A DNA stretch of 64,000 bases. It comes from Aspidapion aeneum. Taxonomy: Eukaryota; Arthropoda; Insecta; Coleoptera; Brentidae. A program made the position numbers and the translations under genes. Below the pieces are notes generated by a model that was given only the letters and a program-made list of their open reading frames with translations, was not told the DNA's origin and did no database searches. Location of the stretch: the NCBI GenBank assembly GCA_963576565.1, contig OY755040.1, forward strand, positions 88,961,002-89,025,001, in the 5' to 3' direction. Every line of letters starts with the position of its first letter. Positions within the stretch are counted from its first letter, which is position 1. Positions 20,201 through 30,527 of the stretch are shown here, piece after piece.

Positions 20201-21199
20201 TCCGTGATGTGGTAAATAAGAACATAACTGAGGTCTAGGTTCGGATCTTGGAATTAAAGACATGTGCCCGTTTTTGAGATATTCTCTCATAAAATCCGAG
20301 TACATACTATAGAAATTTGAATTTTTTATTAAGCGAGATTCCAGAGACAAAAATTGACGATAGGCCACTGAATATGTGTCTCCTAGGTCAGGAGGGTCAA
20401 TGTGACGAAAAGGCAAATTTACAGTAAATCGGCCCGAAATATCTCTAGTGGTAGTTTTTTGGAAAATCTCTTCACATCTTTTTTCTTCGGGTGAGAGAAA
20501 CGTTTTTGACTTAATTGATTCTAGTTCCCAAAATCTGCGAATATTAAAGTCGAGAGACTGCTCACAGGAAGTAAAGTAAGAATTGACTTGAGGTGAAATA
20601 TTTATGTTTTGAGTTTGGCCCATCAAGACCCACCCAAAAACTGTCTCAAAAGCGGAGGGTAGGCCGTGAGGTCCTGGAATTCGTCCTGATTGGACGATTT
20701 CTGTGTAAAGTTGTGCACCTAAGAGTAAGTCAATTGGACCAGGGTTGTAAAATTGGTTATCTGCAAGCTTTAGATTTGAAATATGACTCCAATTGGATGG
20801 ATCTACCTGTACTGAGGGCATATTCGAACAGAGTTTCGGTAAAACGAAGACTTGAATAGAAAAGGTAGGCTCTTGTTGGCCTAGGGCTCGAATAGTGCAA
20901 GTAGAAATGCCGTTAGTGGCCGATGAAGATTGATTTAGTCCCAGAACAGGGATCGAAATTTTGTTTCTTGGCAAGCCTAACCTGTTAAGACAAGCTTCGC
21001 TTATCAGGTTAGCTTGGCTACCGCTGTCCAGAAGTGCTCGGACAGGTTGGTAGTTACCCCGACTATCCAGTACCTCTAATTTTATAGTCGCTGAAGCACT
21101 GTCGTCCGGGGCGTCAAGGTGGGTAACGAAGAGTATTGATTTGTAGATGTATTTGGATTCGAATTGATTTGAATTGAATTTGAACTGGGTTGAACAAAA
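17243..21199 (-). pseudogene. pol: BEL/Pao Pol (protease, RT, RNase H, integrase) with one nonsense codon
   Basis: Same frame as gag, opening after the second TAG. Protease: ALLDSGSQANLISEACL. The A17/BEL linker region follows with FETVFGWVLMGQ. RT: TKLRVVFNPS, FLTDIKQHFLQI and the catalytic NIFMDDICCG. RNase H: PRLELLGATLLADLLE and AFSDSQVTLHWV. Integrase: zinc-finger remnant RRAIQRVLL, then TAA at 18220-18218, then CIPCFR; core LDYAGPIK, ITSDRGSNFVGA and HLNGLAEAGVKSIK give the DDE triad. A C-terminal LVLIKDE...PLHWLLGRIV is typical of BEL. Apart from the single TAA in the integrase N-terminus the frame is intact over about 1300 codons. Confidence 0.93.
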
Positions 21200-22660
21200 C
21201 TAGGGTTCTGTTGGCTAAGACTTGAATTTGAATTCTGATACGATAAGTTTGCTAGGCACGGCCACTTGATTTGAATTAAAACTTTGATTTAAGTTCGAAT
21301 TTTGATTTGAATTTTGGCTTGAATTAACAAAGGATTGACTTGAATTCTGACGGATTGAATCTGTCGTTTGCGATAGATGAATAAGACTATGGTGTCTATG
21401 TCGACATACCCTGCAGTTGTAGGTACTACTGCAGTCTATTACTTGATGATTTGAACGTAAACAGTTGATACATAACGATTGTTGTTTTACATAAGTAAAA
21501 CGATCTGAAGGAGATTTGGAAATAAAAACACCACACTGCGAGAGTGGATGAAAAGAATTATTGCATAATTTGCACTTATAGGGTTGTTGGTTTTGTCGAA
21601 ATTGAATATTGGATTGTTTATTTGCTACTTGTGAGTGCGTATGCGCTAAAAAATTTGATGGAGGGCTTGATTTGTACTGATTATTTGAATAAGAATTATA
21701 TTTTTGGTTACTAGAATTCGAATAATTTGGTTTTTGCTGTTTTGAAGTCGAAGGTTGCATTTGCGTATTTTGGGGAGATAGCTGTACTGTTTCAAGAGCA
21801 CGGCATTGGTTAATAAGAAACTGAATTAGATTTTGATATGTTGGAATCTCGGTAGTACTATACTTTAATTCGAAAGCGGTTCTTGTGGTTTGATCGATTT
21901 TTGATAATAAAATTGAAAATAAACAAAAACACCACGACGTTACTGGAAATTCAAGATTTTCGAGCGCCGCAATATTCTCGGAAAAGGTATCTACCAAGAC
22001 TCTAAGATCCTTTGCTGACTGGTTTCCCTTTAAAGAATTTGCATAGTAGATTGAGTTCCAGTAGGTACTGGCTAAAAGTCTTTTATTTTGATAGCGATCT
22101 GTTAATACCTTCCAGGCGATTGCGTAATTACTTGCCGTTAATTTTATAGAACTTAAAATATTAAGTGGTTCGCCCTCAAGGAAGGTTAGCAAATGTTGAA
22201 ATTTCCTTATATCAGAATAATTAGAGTTTTCGTGAACCAAACAAGAATAAACATCGTAAAAGGTTGGCCACTTTTTTACGTTTCCATTAAAGCAAGGTAC
22301 CTTTAAAGGGCCCAGATCATCGCTACGTGAATAGTGTGAAGTTGCGGGGGTAAAATTTGAATGAACTGAATCGGAACATAAACTCGAAAAAAGAACTTTA
22401 GCTTGGTGGTAGAATAGATCCGTATCTTTCCTAATTTTGTCTTGTACTTCGAATTCATCATCGTCGTCGTCTTTCAAGAGACCTATGATGTCACTATGAA
22501 TGTTTTTAAATTGTTCATAGTGATCATCTAACGATTCGTAAAACGCCTTAAAAATTGGCAAGGAAGAACTATCTGATTTAGCTTTTGTTCCCAAGTTATA
22601 CGTTTCCGTAATACGAGATATTGAAACTTTGCGTTGATTCTCAAGCTTTTTTAACGACAT
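21200..22660 (-). CDS. gag: BEL/Pao Gag
   Basis: 481 codons from ATG 22660 to TAG 21217-21215. The N-terminal helical region holds an acidic DDDDDEFEVQ loop. The DUF1759-type capsid domain follows with VPCFNGNVKKWPTFYDVY, LLTFLEGEPLNILSSIKLTA and AWKVLTDRYQNKRLL. Next comes a low-complexity Ser/Asn/Gln linker, then cysteine/histidine knuckles (CKLCNNSFHPLSQC and CINCLRSNHQVIDC, CRVCRHRHHSLIH). After the first TAG the same frame continues for four codons to a second TAG (21202-21200) and then into Pol, so gag and pol are separated only by two in-frame amber codons. Confidence 0.93.
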
Positions 22661-23214
22661 ATTGTTAATTAAAAAAATAAAAAATATTTAAAAGGAATAA
22701 AACTAACACTTGACCCCTATTGACTTTAATCAGTCCAAAAGAGTTCAACAAGCATATATTTTATTATCGATTTCTCGAATAAATGCAAAAACTTATCAAC
22801 AGCTGTTATCCTAGGTCGCGATTTTTCTCCCAAAATAAATGCACGCAAAACAACTTGTACCTACTACCGTTTCTCTTATTATTTACAGGTAAATACTAAT
22901 TCTACTAGATGTGTTTGTTTACCTGTTAAATAAGAATAAAGCATTTAACTCACAAGCACTTTTGTTGGTTTGAATAACTATAACATATTATTTAAACAAA
23001 TAACTATTATTTAAACAAATTTCGATTTTTGAATCAAAACAAACGACGTACCAAGTGCCAATTTCGGCTGCAATGAAATGTGGGTGGAGCCACCGTTAAG
23101 CCACGCAAGGGGGGACGGAACCTCCTTTCTAAACCGGACACGGCAACAAACGAGTCAAAATGGCGAGGCGAAAAAATCTTTAATATTTTTAGCAAACAAA
23201 TTTTAAAAAACTAT
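22661..23214 (-). other. BEL/Pao 5' leader
   Basis: AT-rich non-coding leader between primer site and Gag start. No reading frame or strong repeat seen. Confidence 0.6.
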
Positions 23215-23230
23215 CCGGCTCGAAGGACCA
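23215..23230 (-). promoter_or_regulatory. BEL/Pao primer-binding site (tRNA-Tyr type)
   Basis: Minus-strand TGGTCCTTCGAGCCGG lies five bases inside the 5' LTR. Its complement CCGGCTCGAAGGACCA is the 3' end of animal tRNA-Tyr including CCA, as I recall it. Confidence 0.85.
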
Positions 23231-23235
23231 GAAAA

Positions 23236-23717
23236 TGTTGACGTTTTGAGGGGTAGAGCGGCGGGACTGTAAGCGCGCTGGTCGTTTTATAAAATCTGGT
23301 TGCAAAAATCCTTAAAAGGACGATGTAAAAATATTAATTTTTCCGAGCCACACAAAGACAATATAGAGGATTGGCACTCACCTTTTCAGCTGTTTCCGTC
23401 GTCCAGAGGAGCTCCTCTCGCTGGCCCAGTCGTTGCAGTCGATCCACACTAGAATCACTTGTTTGTGTAATGGTTTAGTTTGATTTTCTAAGAATGTTAT
23501 TGGATTTTTTGGTTAATAGAATTTATCACCATGCTGCGTGGTGATCTCGATAGAATACGACAGACGAATCTTTTTTGGTTACGCCTTTTTGCGCAGATTC
23601 ATTTTTCGTAGATGGCGCTGGCGTTTTGCTTGTGCCAATCAAATTGAAATTGTGTGGGTTTTCCGAATACGGGAATTTGGCGCAAAATTTGAATTTAAAA
23701 TTAAAGTTGCACGAACA
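23236..23717 (-). repeat. BEL/Pao 5' LTR, 482 bp
   Basis: Copy of 16551-17032. The tRNA-Tyr-like stretch is at 23251-23282. Confidence 0.95.
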
Positions 23718-23722
23718 TAGGT
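23718..23722. repeat. BEL/Pao target-site duplication, right
   Basis: TAGGT, as at 16546-16550. Confidence 0.92.
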
Positions 23723-23915
23723 TGATATAAAATGAATATTGTGCAATTTATAAAAGTTGAAAAAATTAATGGCTCAAACATCTTTTCTGTTTGAATTCTA
23801 ACCAGAAACTAAAAATGCGACTTTTAACATGCAACGTTTTATCTATTTTTGAATCTCTTTTAAGATAACACACAATATTATTTAAATAAAATTCATTAAA
23901 TTTAAAATCATTTTT

Positions 23916-24067
23916 GTTATGACTCATTTCCTACAATCACTATAAAAGCAACAACAACAACCTGTAAACAAGTTCAGACAAGTTCTAACTTGTTTGCGTT
24001 TTATTTCGACATGTCTCATTTCCTGCCCTAGATATGATGTGTTAACAAGTCTTAACCTGCTATACTT
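23916..24067 (+). repeat. Inverted copy of the Polinton intergenic segment at 5103-5236
   Basis: Shares CATGTCTCATTTCCTGCCC, TAGATATGATGTGTTAACAA and flanking motifs with the complement of 5103-5236, with a short insertion (ATCACTATAAAAGCAACAA). It links this part of the window to the Polinton sequence at its left end. Confidence 0.75.
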
Positions 24068-24239
24068 GGTACAGCGGATACAGATTAATAAAAACAAACA
24101 TTTCTTAATATTATACATCTTTTTTATTTTTTATTTTACAAAACAGTTTCACAATAAATGTCTAAAATGTTCTTAATAGATAAGTTATCATAATTAGAAA
24201 TCACCAAAACCATTTTAACAACTTAAGCAAGAAAACTAT

Positions 24240-24330
24240 CATTATTTAAAGAAATCCTTATGTTGGGTAGACATTAATTAACATCTCACCATCATCAAGC
24301 TAATAACAAGAAAATTGTTTTTTCTTTTTA
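24240..24330. repeat. Inverted repeat arm paired with 27455-27550
   Basis: The complement of this stretch (AGCTTGATGATGGTGAGA, TTAATTAATGTCTACC, GGATTTCTTTAAATAA) matches 27455-27550 with scattered differences. The pair brackets the polymerase-related block at 24.5-27.1 kb. Confidence 0.6.
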
Positions 24331-24498
24331 TGCTTATGTTATAACAAGTCAAAAAAAGATTTTTTTTCTTTGTTGTAAGGAAAAAGGTCATTACAATGCA
24401 TTTTTTCCTTTTAAGGTAAACAGTAACTCACAAAACCCATTATGACACCACGAATTTTCATTCGTATAGAGTAACGTTAATTCTCTTTAATTAAAAAT

Positions 24499-24858
24499 TT
24501 ATTTTAATAATTTATAACAAGAAAGACAAAACTTTAATTTATATTTAGGTATTTCATAAAATATAAACCGAGCACAATACTGATAATGCTCAGGAATCTT
24601 TTCAAAATTTCTAAATTTTTGAAGTGCTTGTCTTTGTCTAGTTGAAACCTTGTTCTCTTTAATATTTTCAAAACCAATTACTTCAATGGGGTCGTACTTA
24701 ATACGGCTACGACATATTTTTAACCATTTATATTTTTTAAATTTTTTTATTATTTGCTCAGTGAGTTGCCATGGTAACGGTGCTTCCTGAATAAAACCTG
24801 TAATTTCCCTAACATTTTTACAAATTTCCTTAACGCAAAGTTGACTTAAAGTTTCCAT
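24499..24858 (-). CDS. Unrecognised 119-residue protein
   Basis: METLSQLCVKEICKNVREIT followed by PLPWQLTEQIIKKFKK, a helical N-terminal pattern seen in some insect adaptor-like proteins, then RIKYDPIEVIGFENIK and a C-terminal CARFIFYEIPKYKLKFCLSC with paired cysteines. I do not recognise the family with confidence. It starts inside the truncated end of the polymerase pseudogene on the same strand and has no internal lesion. It could be a captured cellular gene or a Polinton accessory gene. Confidence 0.4.
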   Translation of the reverse strand: METLSQLCVKEICKNVREITGFIQEAPLPWQLTEQIIKKFKKYKWLKICRSRIKYDPIEVIGFENIKENKVSTRQRQALQKFRNFEKIPEHYQYCARFIFYEIPKYKLKFCLSCYKLLK

Positions 24859-26506
24859 TTTTCAACTGTTTTTCTAAAATGGAAAGCAACGGGGACCACA
24901 AATGATTTCTTATAGTTTAAGTTGCAATTACCGTGTGCAAAACCTCGAAAGTTGCCGGTTAAGTGGCAATGGTCCCGTGTTATTCGATCGTTTTCAACAA
25001 ATCGCTTTTCACAAATATGAAATTTTTCACTGGCATCTTTCAGGCTCACCTGAATGTTCATTGGCTCAATATGTTTTAATTTGGAATAAATAAGTTGAGC
25101 AAGGTTATCGATTTCTTGTGTAAACCAAGAAATACAGTCTAGACCTTGATGACATTTGTAAAATGATAGAGTGTCGTCGTAATTACACTTAAAATAAAAG
25201 CCAGCACTGTATGCTGTGTGTTTTTGGTAGCGGTGTGTAAACTGTGTTGACTGATCTGAATCACGAAGTGAAACAAGCAATGATTCAAAGTCTGCATAAA
25301 TTATAAACGGAAGTTTTTCTTTATAAACAAAGTTTTTAAATTTTACATATTGTTCAGAAGGAAAGCTTATTTTACAGTTATCTAACTTTTCACAGTATTC
25401 GCTGTGATCGTTTAGCTTTTCCTGCGTGTAAAAATAATTAAGGCATCGATCACATATAAATTTTTACCGTTACATTTAGAGAGCTGTTTTCTAACAAGTT
25501 TACCTAAATCTTTTATCCACACATAATGAAAATATATTTCCTCTTCATCATTTTCCCCTTCCCATGGCTCAAATCGATCTAAATCGTTGCTAGGAAAATA
25601 TTTATTTTGAACAATAAGCAAATTGACATGCTTTTCTTTTTTCTGTTTAGTTAACCGAACAGGATGGACCGAAAAATTTAACAAGTCTTCTTTCGCACTT
25701 AACTCAAAAACGTTAACGGAAATTTTTTGATTATTTTTTTCAAAACAAGAAATTTGGTTTAACGATAGAGGGAATGTAATGTCTTTAAAATTTAAAACCT
25801 GACTGTAATGTGGATATAAAGAGGATCTATCAACATGATTTTGAGCTGGATATAGTGCGGACACGATGGCCCAGGCTAGCTTTTGTCTGAGAAATTTTTG
25901 AAGGGAGTTATATAGGGAATATAAGATGAGGGTCCCTTTGCAAATTCGTATTTATTAATATTAACCTCAAGAGAAATAATTTTATCAATTGCCCAACCAC
26001 TTTGAGACTCTTGAAACTCTGACAATTCGTTCAAAACATAATCTTTAACGAAAACTTCAAACCACTCCTTTAAATCAGTCGTTACGTCTATAACCTGGTT
26101 TTTGGTTTGCAAAATTTTATTTCTGAAATTTCTACATTTCCACTTTTTTCAAGAAATTCTGCACAAAATACTGTGTTTACTTTTAACAATTGCATTTTCT
26201 TTAAACAATTACTAATTTTTTTCTTAAAAAGTTGAAATGCATCGGTAAAAAATTGCAATATATCTTTGTGTGATCTATTTATAATTATGCCGGTTAGTCT
26301 ACCCTGGTCTCGAAAATTGAAGCTATATTTCTCCACACAACCCTTCTACCACCACCCCCATTCCCTTTCCTATTGTTACTATTTAACCCACATCCAACAG
26401 AAAAACTTAAATTTTGAAGCAAAAAATTAAATCTTTTTAAAAGCCCCAAGTTGGTTTGAAGTTTTCGCAAAGTCCCTATTTTTAAATCACCATCCCTAAT
26501 TGCCAA
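24846..26506 (-). pseudogene. Polinton protein-primed DNA polymerase B, N-terminal half, broken
   Basis: Family blocks occur in order but in changing frames. They are: KVNTVFCAEFLEKSGNVEI (about 26200); TTDLKEWFEVFVKDYVLNEL and SGWAIDKIISLEVNINKYEF (26070-25940); WAIVSALYPAQNHVD and DITFPLSLNQISCFEK (25860-25730); HYVWIKDLGKLVRKQLSK (about 25530); a CxxC finger, and the exonuclease I motif YADFES (about 25300). Then come DHCHLTGNFRGFAHGNCNLN, an endonuclease-VII-like HNH insertion, and VVPVAFH (about 24920). Frame changes are needed near 26300, 26100, 25865 and 25440. After VPVAFH the remaining exonuclease and the entire palm domain are absent. The set is diagnostic of Polinton PolB. Confidence 0.82.
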
Positions 26507-26765
26507 AGTACATAATGTAATATGCCGTTTAACCTGTTTTAACCAAGTTTTTAAATCTAAAATTGTGTGCTTCTTTTTGGAAAAGAGTGTTTTTTCAACT
26601 ACATCAAATTTTTTTATAATTTGGTCACTAAGGATAGCGATTTCCTCTGAATTCGTAGCAATTTTTTTAAATAAAATGCCTAATCTAACCTAATTTAACT
26701 CAAATTTAAAAAAAAATAAAAGCACAAAATAAAAACTAAAAAACTTACTAGCTTGAGCTATATTT

Positions 26766-27074
26766 TTAAAGCTCAACAATTTCAAAGGATGTTGCGGGTC
26801 GTGCCTTTCCAACATCCACTAACTCGCGAAAAATTACAGCGTGTTTTGCCCTTTGAAACTCGCCGATGAATGGTTTATAGTCGTCAGTGACACGCCTTAG
26901 CAAAAAAAACACTGATTCTTCTAAGTTCAGTAAAACTGTTGGGCCATATTTCGTTGAAACAATCTTTGCTGACAATATGCGGTAGGGTAAGTCTTGCTCC
27001 AAGTCCTGTAGCTTTTTGACAGGTTTTGGTGTATTGCTTAAAAATGAAGATTTGTTCAGTTTAGTAAGGTCCAT
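26766..27074 (-). CDS. Small Polinton-associated protein (OB-fold-like)
   Basis: 102 codons with no lesion: MDLTKLNKSSFLSNTPK, LPYRILSAKIVSTKYGPTVL, LRRVTDDYKPFIGEF and a VDVGKARPATSFEIVEL end. The pattern of beta strands around TKYGPTVLLNLE resembles a family of small insect proteins often beside Polinton PolB, which I take to be OB-fold, single-strand-DNA-binding-like. That function is inference. It lies just upstream of the PolB pseudogene on the same strand. Confidence 0.5.
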   Translation of the reverse strand: MDLTKLNKSSFLSNTPKPVKKLQDLEQDLPYRILSAKIVSTKYGPTVLLNLEESVFFLLRRVTDDYKPFIGEFQRAKHAVIFRELVDVGKARPATSFEIVEL

Positions 27075-27959
27075 CTAAAACAAATAAGTAAAACTAAATA
27101 AAATTTATTGCCACACCATCATCTATAGCATTTCAAAAATGTGCCAATCCATAAAAGGATATTAAAATCGTTTAAGTGGTTCTTGAGTTATGCAGTGTAT
27201 ATATATTTATTTAATTTTAAAAGCTTTTACTAATTTAAAATTTTATCAATTTAAAAACCAAGAATCCAAATCAATATTGAATAAATAGTTTTGAGTTACG
27301 GGTATTGGTGTAAGAGAAACAGAAAACCAGACATACAGACATACATTATAATAAAATTGCGTAACATTTTGTAATATTTAAGGTCTTTTGTAAAATCAGC
27401 TAATCATTAAATAAGGTACTTTTAAAAGTAGGTAGTTATAGTAGCTTTTCCAAAACAGAAAAACAAATTTTTGTTGTGAGCTTGATGATTGTGAGACGTT
27501 AACTAATGTCTACCTCTAGCAGCAGGATTTCTTTAAATAACAGATTTTTATCACCTTTTGAAAAATTCCCATGTCTGACATTTTCGAGTTGCGGTTTTGT
27601 GGTTTTTTGTTTGGAACAACACTTTTCGTTCTCATGACGAATTTTAAAAAAACATCTCCAGATTGCGGTTTGCGGTTTTAAGACTTTTCTGGAACAATAT
27701 TTTTGTTTCTCACATTTGTCGGCTAACAAACAGGATATTTTGTAAACCTAAAACTCAAATTTTTATTACCTGCTACAAAAGGCGCATGTTGCCCCCCCTT
27801 GAAAAAGGCACTATTTCGCCTATATACAAAAAACACTTTTTCGATGCTAGATGTATAAAACGAAACAGATATAACCTGTTCCTAACAAACAATTATTAAT
27901 ATTTTAAAAAATAATTTTAAAAAATTATATTGCAAACCTCTTTTAAGAAAATGCAATTG
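27075..27959. other. AT-rich intergenic stretch
   Basis: Contains the second inverted-repeat arm (27455-27550) and a diverged direct duplication around GCGGTTTTGTGG and GCGGTTTTAAGAC (27590-27700). No gene seen. Confidence 0.5.
27455..27550. repeat. Inverted repeat arm paired with 24240-24330
   Basis: GAGCTTGATGATTGTGAGAC, TAATGTCTACC and GGATTTCTTTAAATAA correspond to the complement of 24240-24330. Confidence 0.6.
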
Positions 27960-28725
27960 GCTATATAAGATAGTAGATCACCCCACCTATGATCACCTTA
28001 CACTGCTATTCGCCTCTAGGGTTCCTTTCAAACTCCGCCGCACCCGCCCCCTGACAACAGAAAACCTACTACCGCTTCACCGAACTGAACCGAACCCCCC
28101 CCCCCCCGCCCCCCCTAACACTAGAAAACCTCCATTTTTATTACCAAACCCCGCCTCCAAATCCGTCATTTTTATTACCTATTATCAAAAACCCCATTTT
28201 ACCTACTTTGGTCCACCTAATATGAAAAAAACACATCATAACCACGCCTCTTAATATCTGAAACCCCCACCTCCTCATCCCCCCTCTTTATTACCCAACA
28301 AAAAAAACACATAATCTTTTACCCGCCTACCAACATACTGATAACTCCATTTTTTTAATCCCTACTCTGTATGTAAAACACGCCCGCCAATAACCTAATA
28401 AACCAAACCCCGCCTCCAAACCCGTCATTTTTATTACCTATTATCAAAAACCTCATTTTTTCTTTTCAAACCCCGCCCCCTGACACCAGAAAACCTCCAC
28501 TTTTATTACCTATTATCAAAATAACCCCTTCATACTTCCTCTTCTCCACCTTTTGCACTATCAAACCACCATTTTGTTCTTTTCAAACCCGGCCCCCATC
28601 TGAAACCACAAATTTTTCTACCAACCCCAAAAAACATATCATACTGTTCGCCTACTCTTGAACCCCCCTCGAAAACAACCTGATAGCATAATACGCCATC
28701 TTTTTTTACCTACTTTAGTAACTTC
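27960..28725 (+). repeat. Strongly G-depleted C-rich tract with internal repeats
   Basis: For about 760 nt the plus strand is almost free of G apart from CG and a few singles. It repeats CCCCGCCTCCAAA, CGTCATTTTTATTACC and TATTATCAAAAACC (for example 28148-28190 and 28405-28450) and includes a C-run at 28097-28122. No reading frame of note. Confidence 0.75.
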
Positions 28726-28734
28726 CTTATAATA

Positions 28735-28980
28735 TGGTTACAATATATATAATGGTTACAATGTCTGTTTGACAGTGGTTGATAGTAACTTCCTTGACTA
28801 CTGTGTGTGTAAAAAGATAAGTAATATAGGTCAGTTTTTTCAACTTCCATACTTGGTTGCTACATTTTTCTAGGGGGGCCTGCAAAACTCTGGGCGCCCC
28901 AGGTCTCCGTTTAGTTATGCCAGTGCACCTGAACCCCCTTTTCCCCCAAAAAGATCGTATTTGCGACACCCTGTACATAA
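28735..28980 (-). repeat. Transposon-end-like segment
   Basis: Minus strand begins near 28975 with ACAGGGTGTCGCAAATACGA, a terminus of the kind seen in mariner-like and MITE elements. It runs through a GC-rich part to a small duplication of GGTTACAAT (28735-28765). No partner end identified. Confidence 0.35.
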
Positions 28981-29046
28981 TTTACTATCACATACTTCCA
29001 TAACATCCTGTATTTTGACAAAGACATTCCATCAGTCCCTGATTTT

Positions 29047-29311
29047 AGGTAAAAAATGCTTCAGAGCTCTGGGCAAGATCTTACAGAAAAGACGGCGAGC
29101 TGAACTGTATGACTGCCATCTTAGTTTTATCGATGGTACAGATGATCCAGCATCTGAAGATGCCAGTTTAGAAGAAACGTTAAAAAAGAATTTGGCAGAA
29201 GGTGCAGAAATATTTAACCAGTTGTTGCATAGTTACAATGTTATGGCTGAAAAGATTAAAGAGGAAGATAATGGTGATGATTGTTCTGAAAATGAAGAGG
29301 CTTCTGAATAG
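29047..29311 (+). CDS. Possible terminal exon of an unidentified gene
   Basis: After a TGATTTTAG acceptor-like site the frame reads GKKCFRALGKILQKRRRAEL, DCHLSFIDGTDDPASEDASL, ETLKKNLAEGAEIFNQLLHS and an acidic end, with a stop at 29309-29311. An AATAAA lies at 29353. Composition and a poly(A) signal suggest a real 3' exon or a gene fragment carried by a transposon. I recognise no family and see no upstream exon. Confidence 0.35.
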
Positions 29312-29430
29312 GGTGTATTTTCAAACTTTAGGCATCCTGTGCATCAGTCAGAATAAAGCGGCTGCCCAATGAAAAGCGCAGCATCTGCTGAAGTTGAGGA
29401 AATCTCAAAAACTTCTAAACAATTATATAA

Positions 29431-29943
29431 GGTGTTCAAAGTTGGGTCGGCACTATTGCTAACTTCGTTAATATTAGAAGGTCGATCAAGACAAAGTTGT
29501 GACATTTTTTCCGCTGATTACGACGGTGTCAATGAAAAATGAAAGAAAATTTTGCTTTAAACAAAAGTTGTTCTATGACATTTTTTCATGAAGTAAAAAA
29601 TAACAAAGTTGTTAACAACTTTCCTAAGCATATGGGCTTTGGTTTTCAAATGTATCGAAAGCTCTCTGGCTTTGTTTAGAATATCGTTAATAAATTTTTT
29701 TATTTTTGCCTTTAGCAAAAAAGTACATCTTTTGTTTAAAATTAAATTATCTATTAAAAGTACTGTATACCGGATGTCCCAGCGAAAAAAAAAACTCACG
29801 TAGTCACGTACGCGTTTTTCAACTTTTCTTTTGTTTTTACCACCGTTATCAGCGGAAAAAATCCTACAACTTTGCCTATTTAACCAACGCTTTAGCTCTA
29901 AATATAACGAAGTTAGCAATAGTGCTCCTTAACTTTGAACACC
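29431..29943. mobile_element. MITE-like inverted-repeat element, 0.5 kb
   Basis: Ends GGTGTTCAAAGTT / AACTTTGAACACC, with roughly 110-bp imperfect inverted repeats including CACTATTGCTAACTTCGTTA and TTTTTTCCGCTGATWACGRY-type blocks. The interior is AT-rich and non-coding. Confidence 0.7.
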
Positions 29944-30205
29944 GTGTTTATACCACGTGGGCCAAAAAAACCGGACAATTTTTTTCATTAAAACTTTTGA
30001 ACTATATAATCGATTTTAATGGGACAAACTGCCCTTGGCAGAGAATTAATCAGAGTTTTGACTAATTATATTTTTTTGTCCGCCATGGTTTGAGGCTTTC
30101 GTTGGGAACTTTTTAAAATTTTATTTTATTTATTTTATTGTCCCTCGGAGTAGTTGTTTCTGGTGGTTTCACACAACTTATGCTCTACACGGAGCTATCG
30201 CCTAC

Positions 30206-30253
30206 ATTCACCTGAGGATGACCCAAAAGGTCGAAACCGGTCCGGTCGTGGAT
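30206..30253 (+). ncRNA. Hammerhead-ribozyme-like motif, array A copy 1
   Basis: Fold by eye: stem I ATTCAC with GTGGAT (one G-U), core CTGAGGA (30212-30218), one extra T, stem II GACC-CAAAA-GGTC, GAA, stem III ACCG-GTC-CGGT, and cleavage nucleotide C at 30247. All invariant core positions of a type I hammerhead are present. The extra U after A9 departs from the consensus, and its effect is unknown. Confidence 0.6.
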
Positions 30254-30479
30254 TGGCATGGAACATTTGTTCCTGACAATCAGGACGTGTTCCAGACGCG
30301 GATCACTCGTATCCTTATGATCGACGTTGGAGAAAGTGGAAACCAAACAGTTTTAACAAGTTCCCAACGAAAGCCTCAAACCATAAGTATAATTCAATGC
30401 CGGTAGGGGTATTTTCCCTCGGAGTAGTTGTTTCTGGTGGTTTCACACAAGTTATGCTCTACACGGAGCTATCGCCTAC

Positions 30480-30527
30480 ATTCACCTGAGGATGACCCAA
30501 AAGGTCGAAACCGGTCCGGTCGTGGAT
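30480..30527 (+). ncRNA. Hammerhead-like motif, array A copy 2
   Basis: Same sequence as copy 1 across the fold, 274 bp downstream. Confidence 0.6.

Larger units (their letters stand above)
16551..23717 (-). mobile_element. BEL/Pao LTR retrotransposon, complete and very young
   Basis: 7167 bp on the minus strand with two 482-bp LTRs that look identical, a perfect TAGGT target duplication, a tRNA-Tyr-type primer site, a polypurine tract, and one long gag-pol frame (22660-17243). The frame contains three stop codons: TAG 21217-21215, TAG 21202-21200 and TAA 18220-18218. LTR identity implies a recent insertion, yet the polyprotein would need readthrough, or a helper, to be made. Confidence 0.96.

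Noticed and set aside
360..27074. A single complete Polinton
   Set aside because: No retroviral-type integrase, no polymerase palm domain and no terminal repeats were seen, and the two blocks may be from different copies. Only fragments are claimed.
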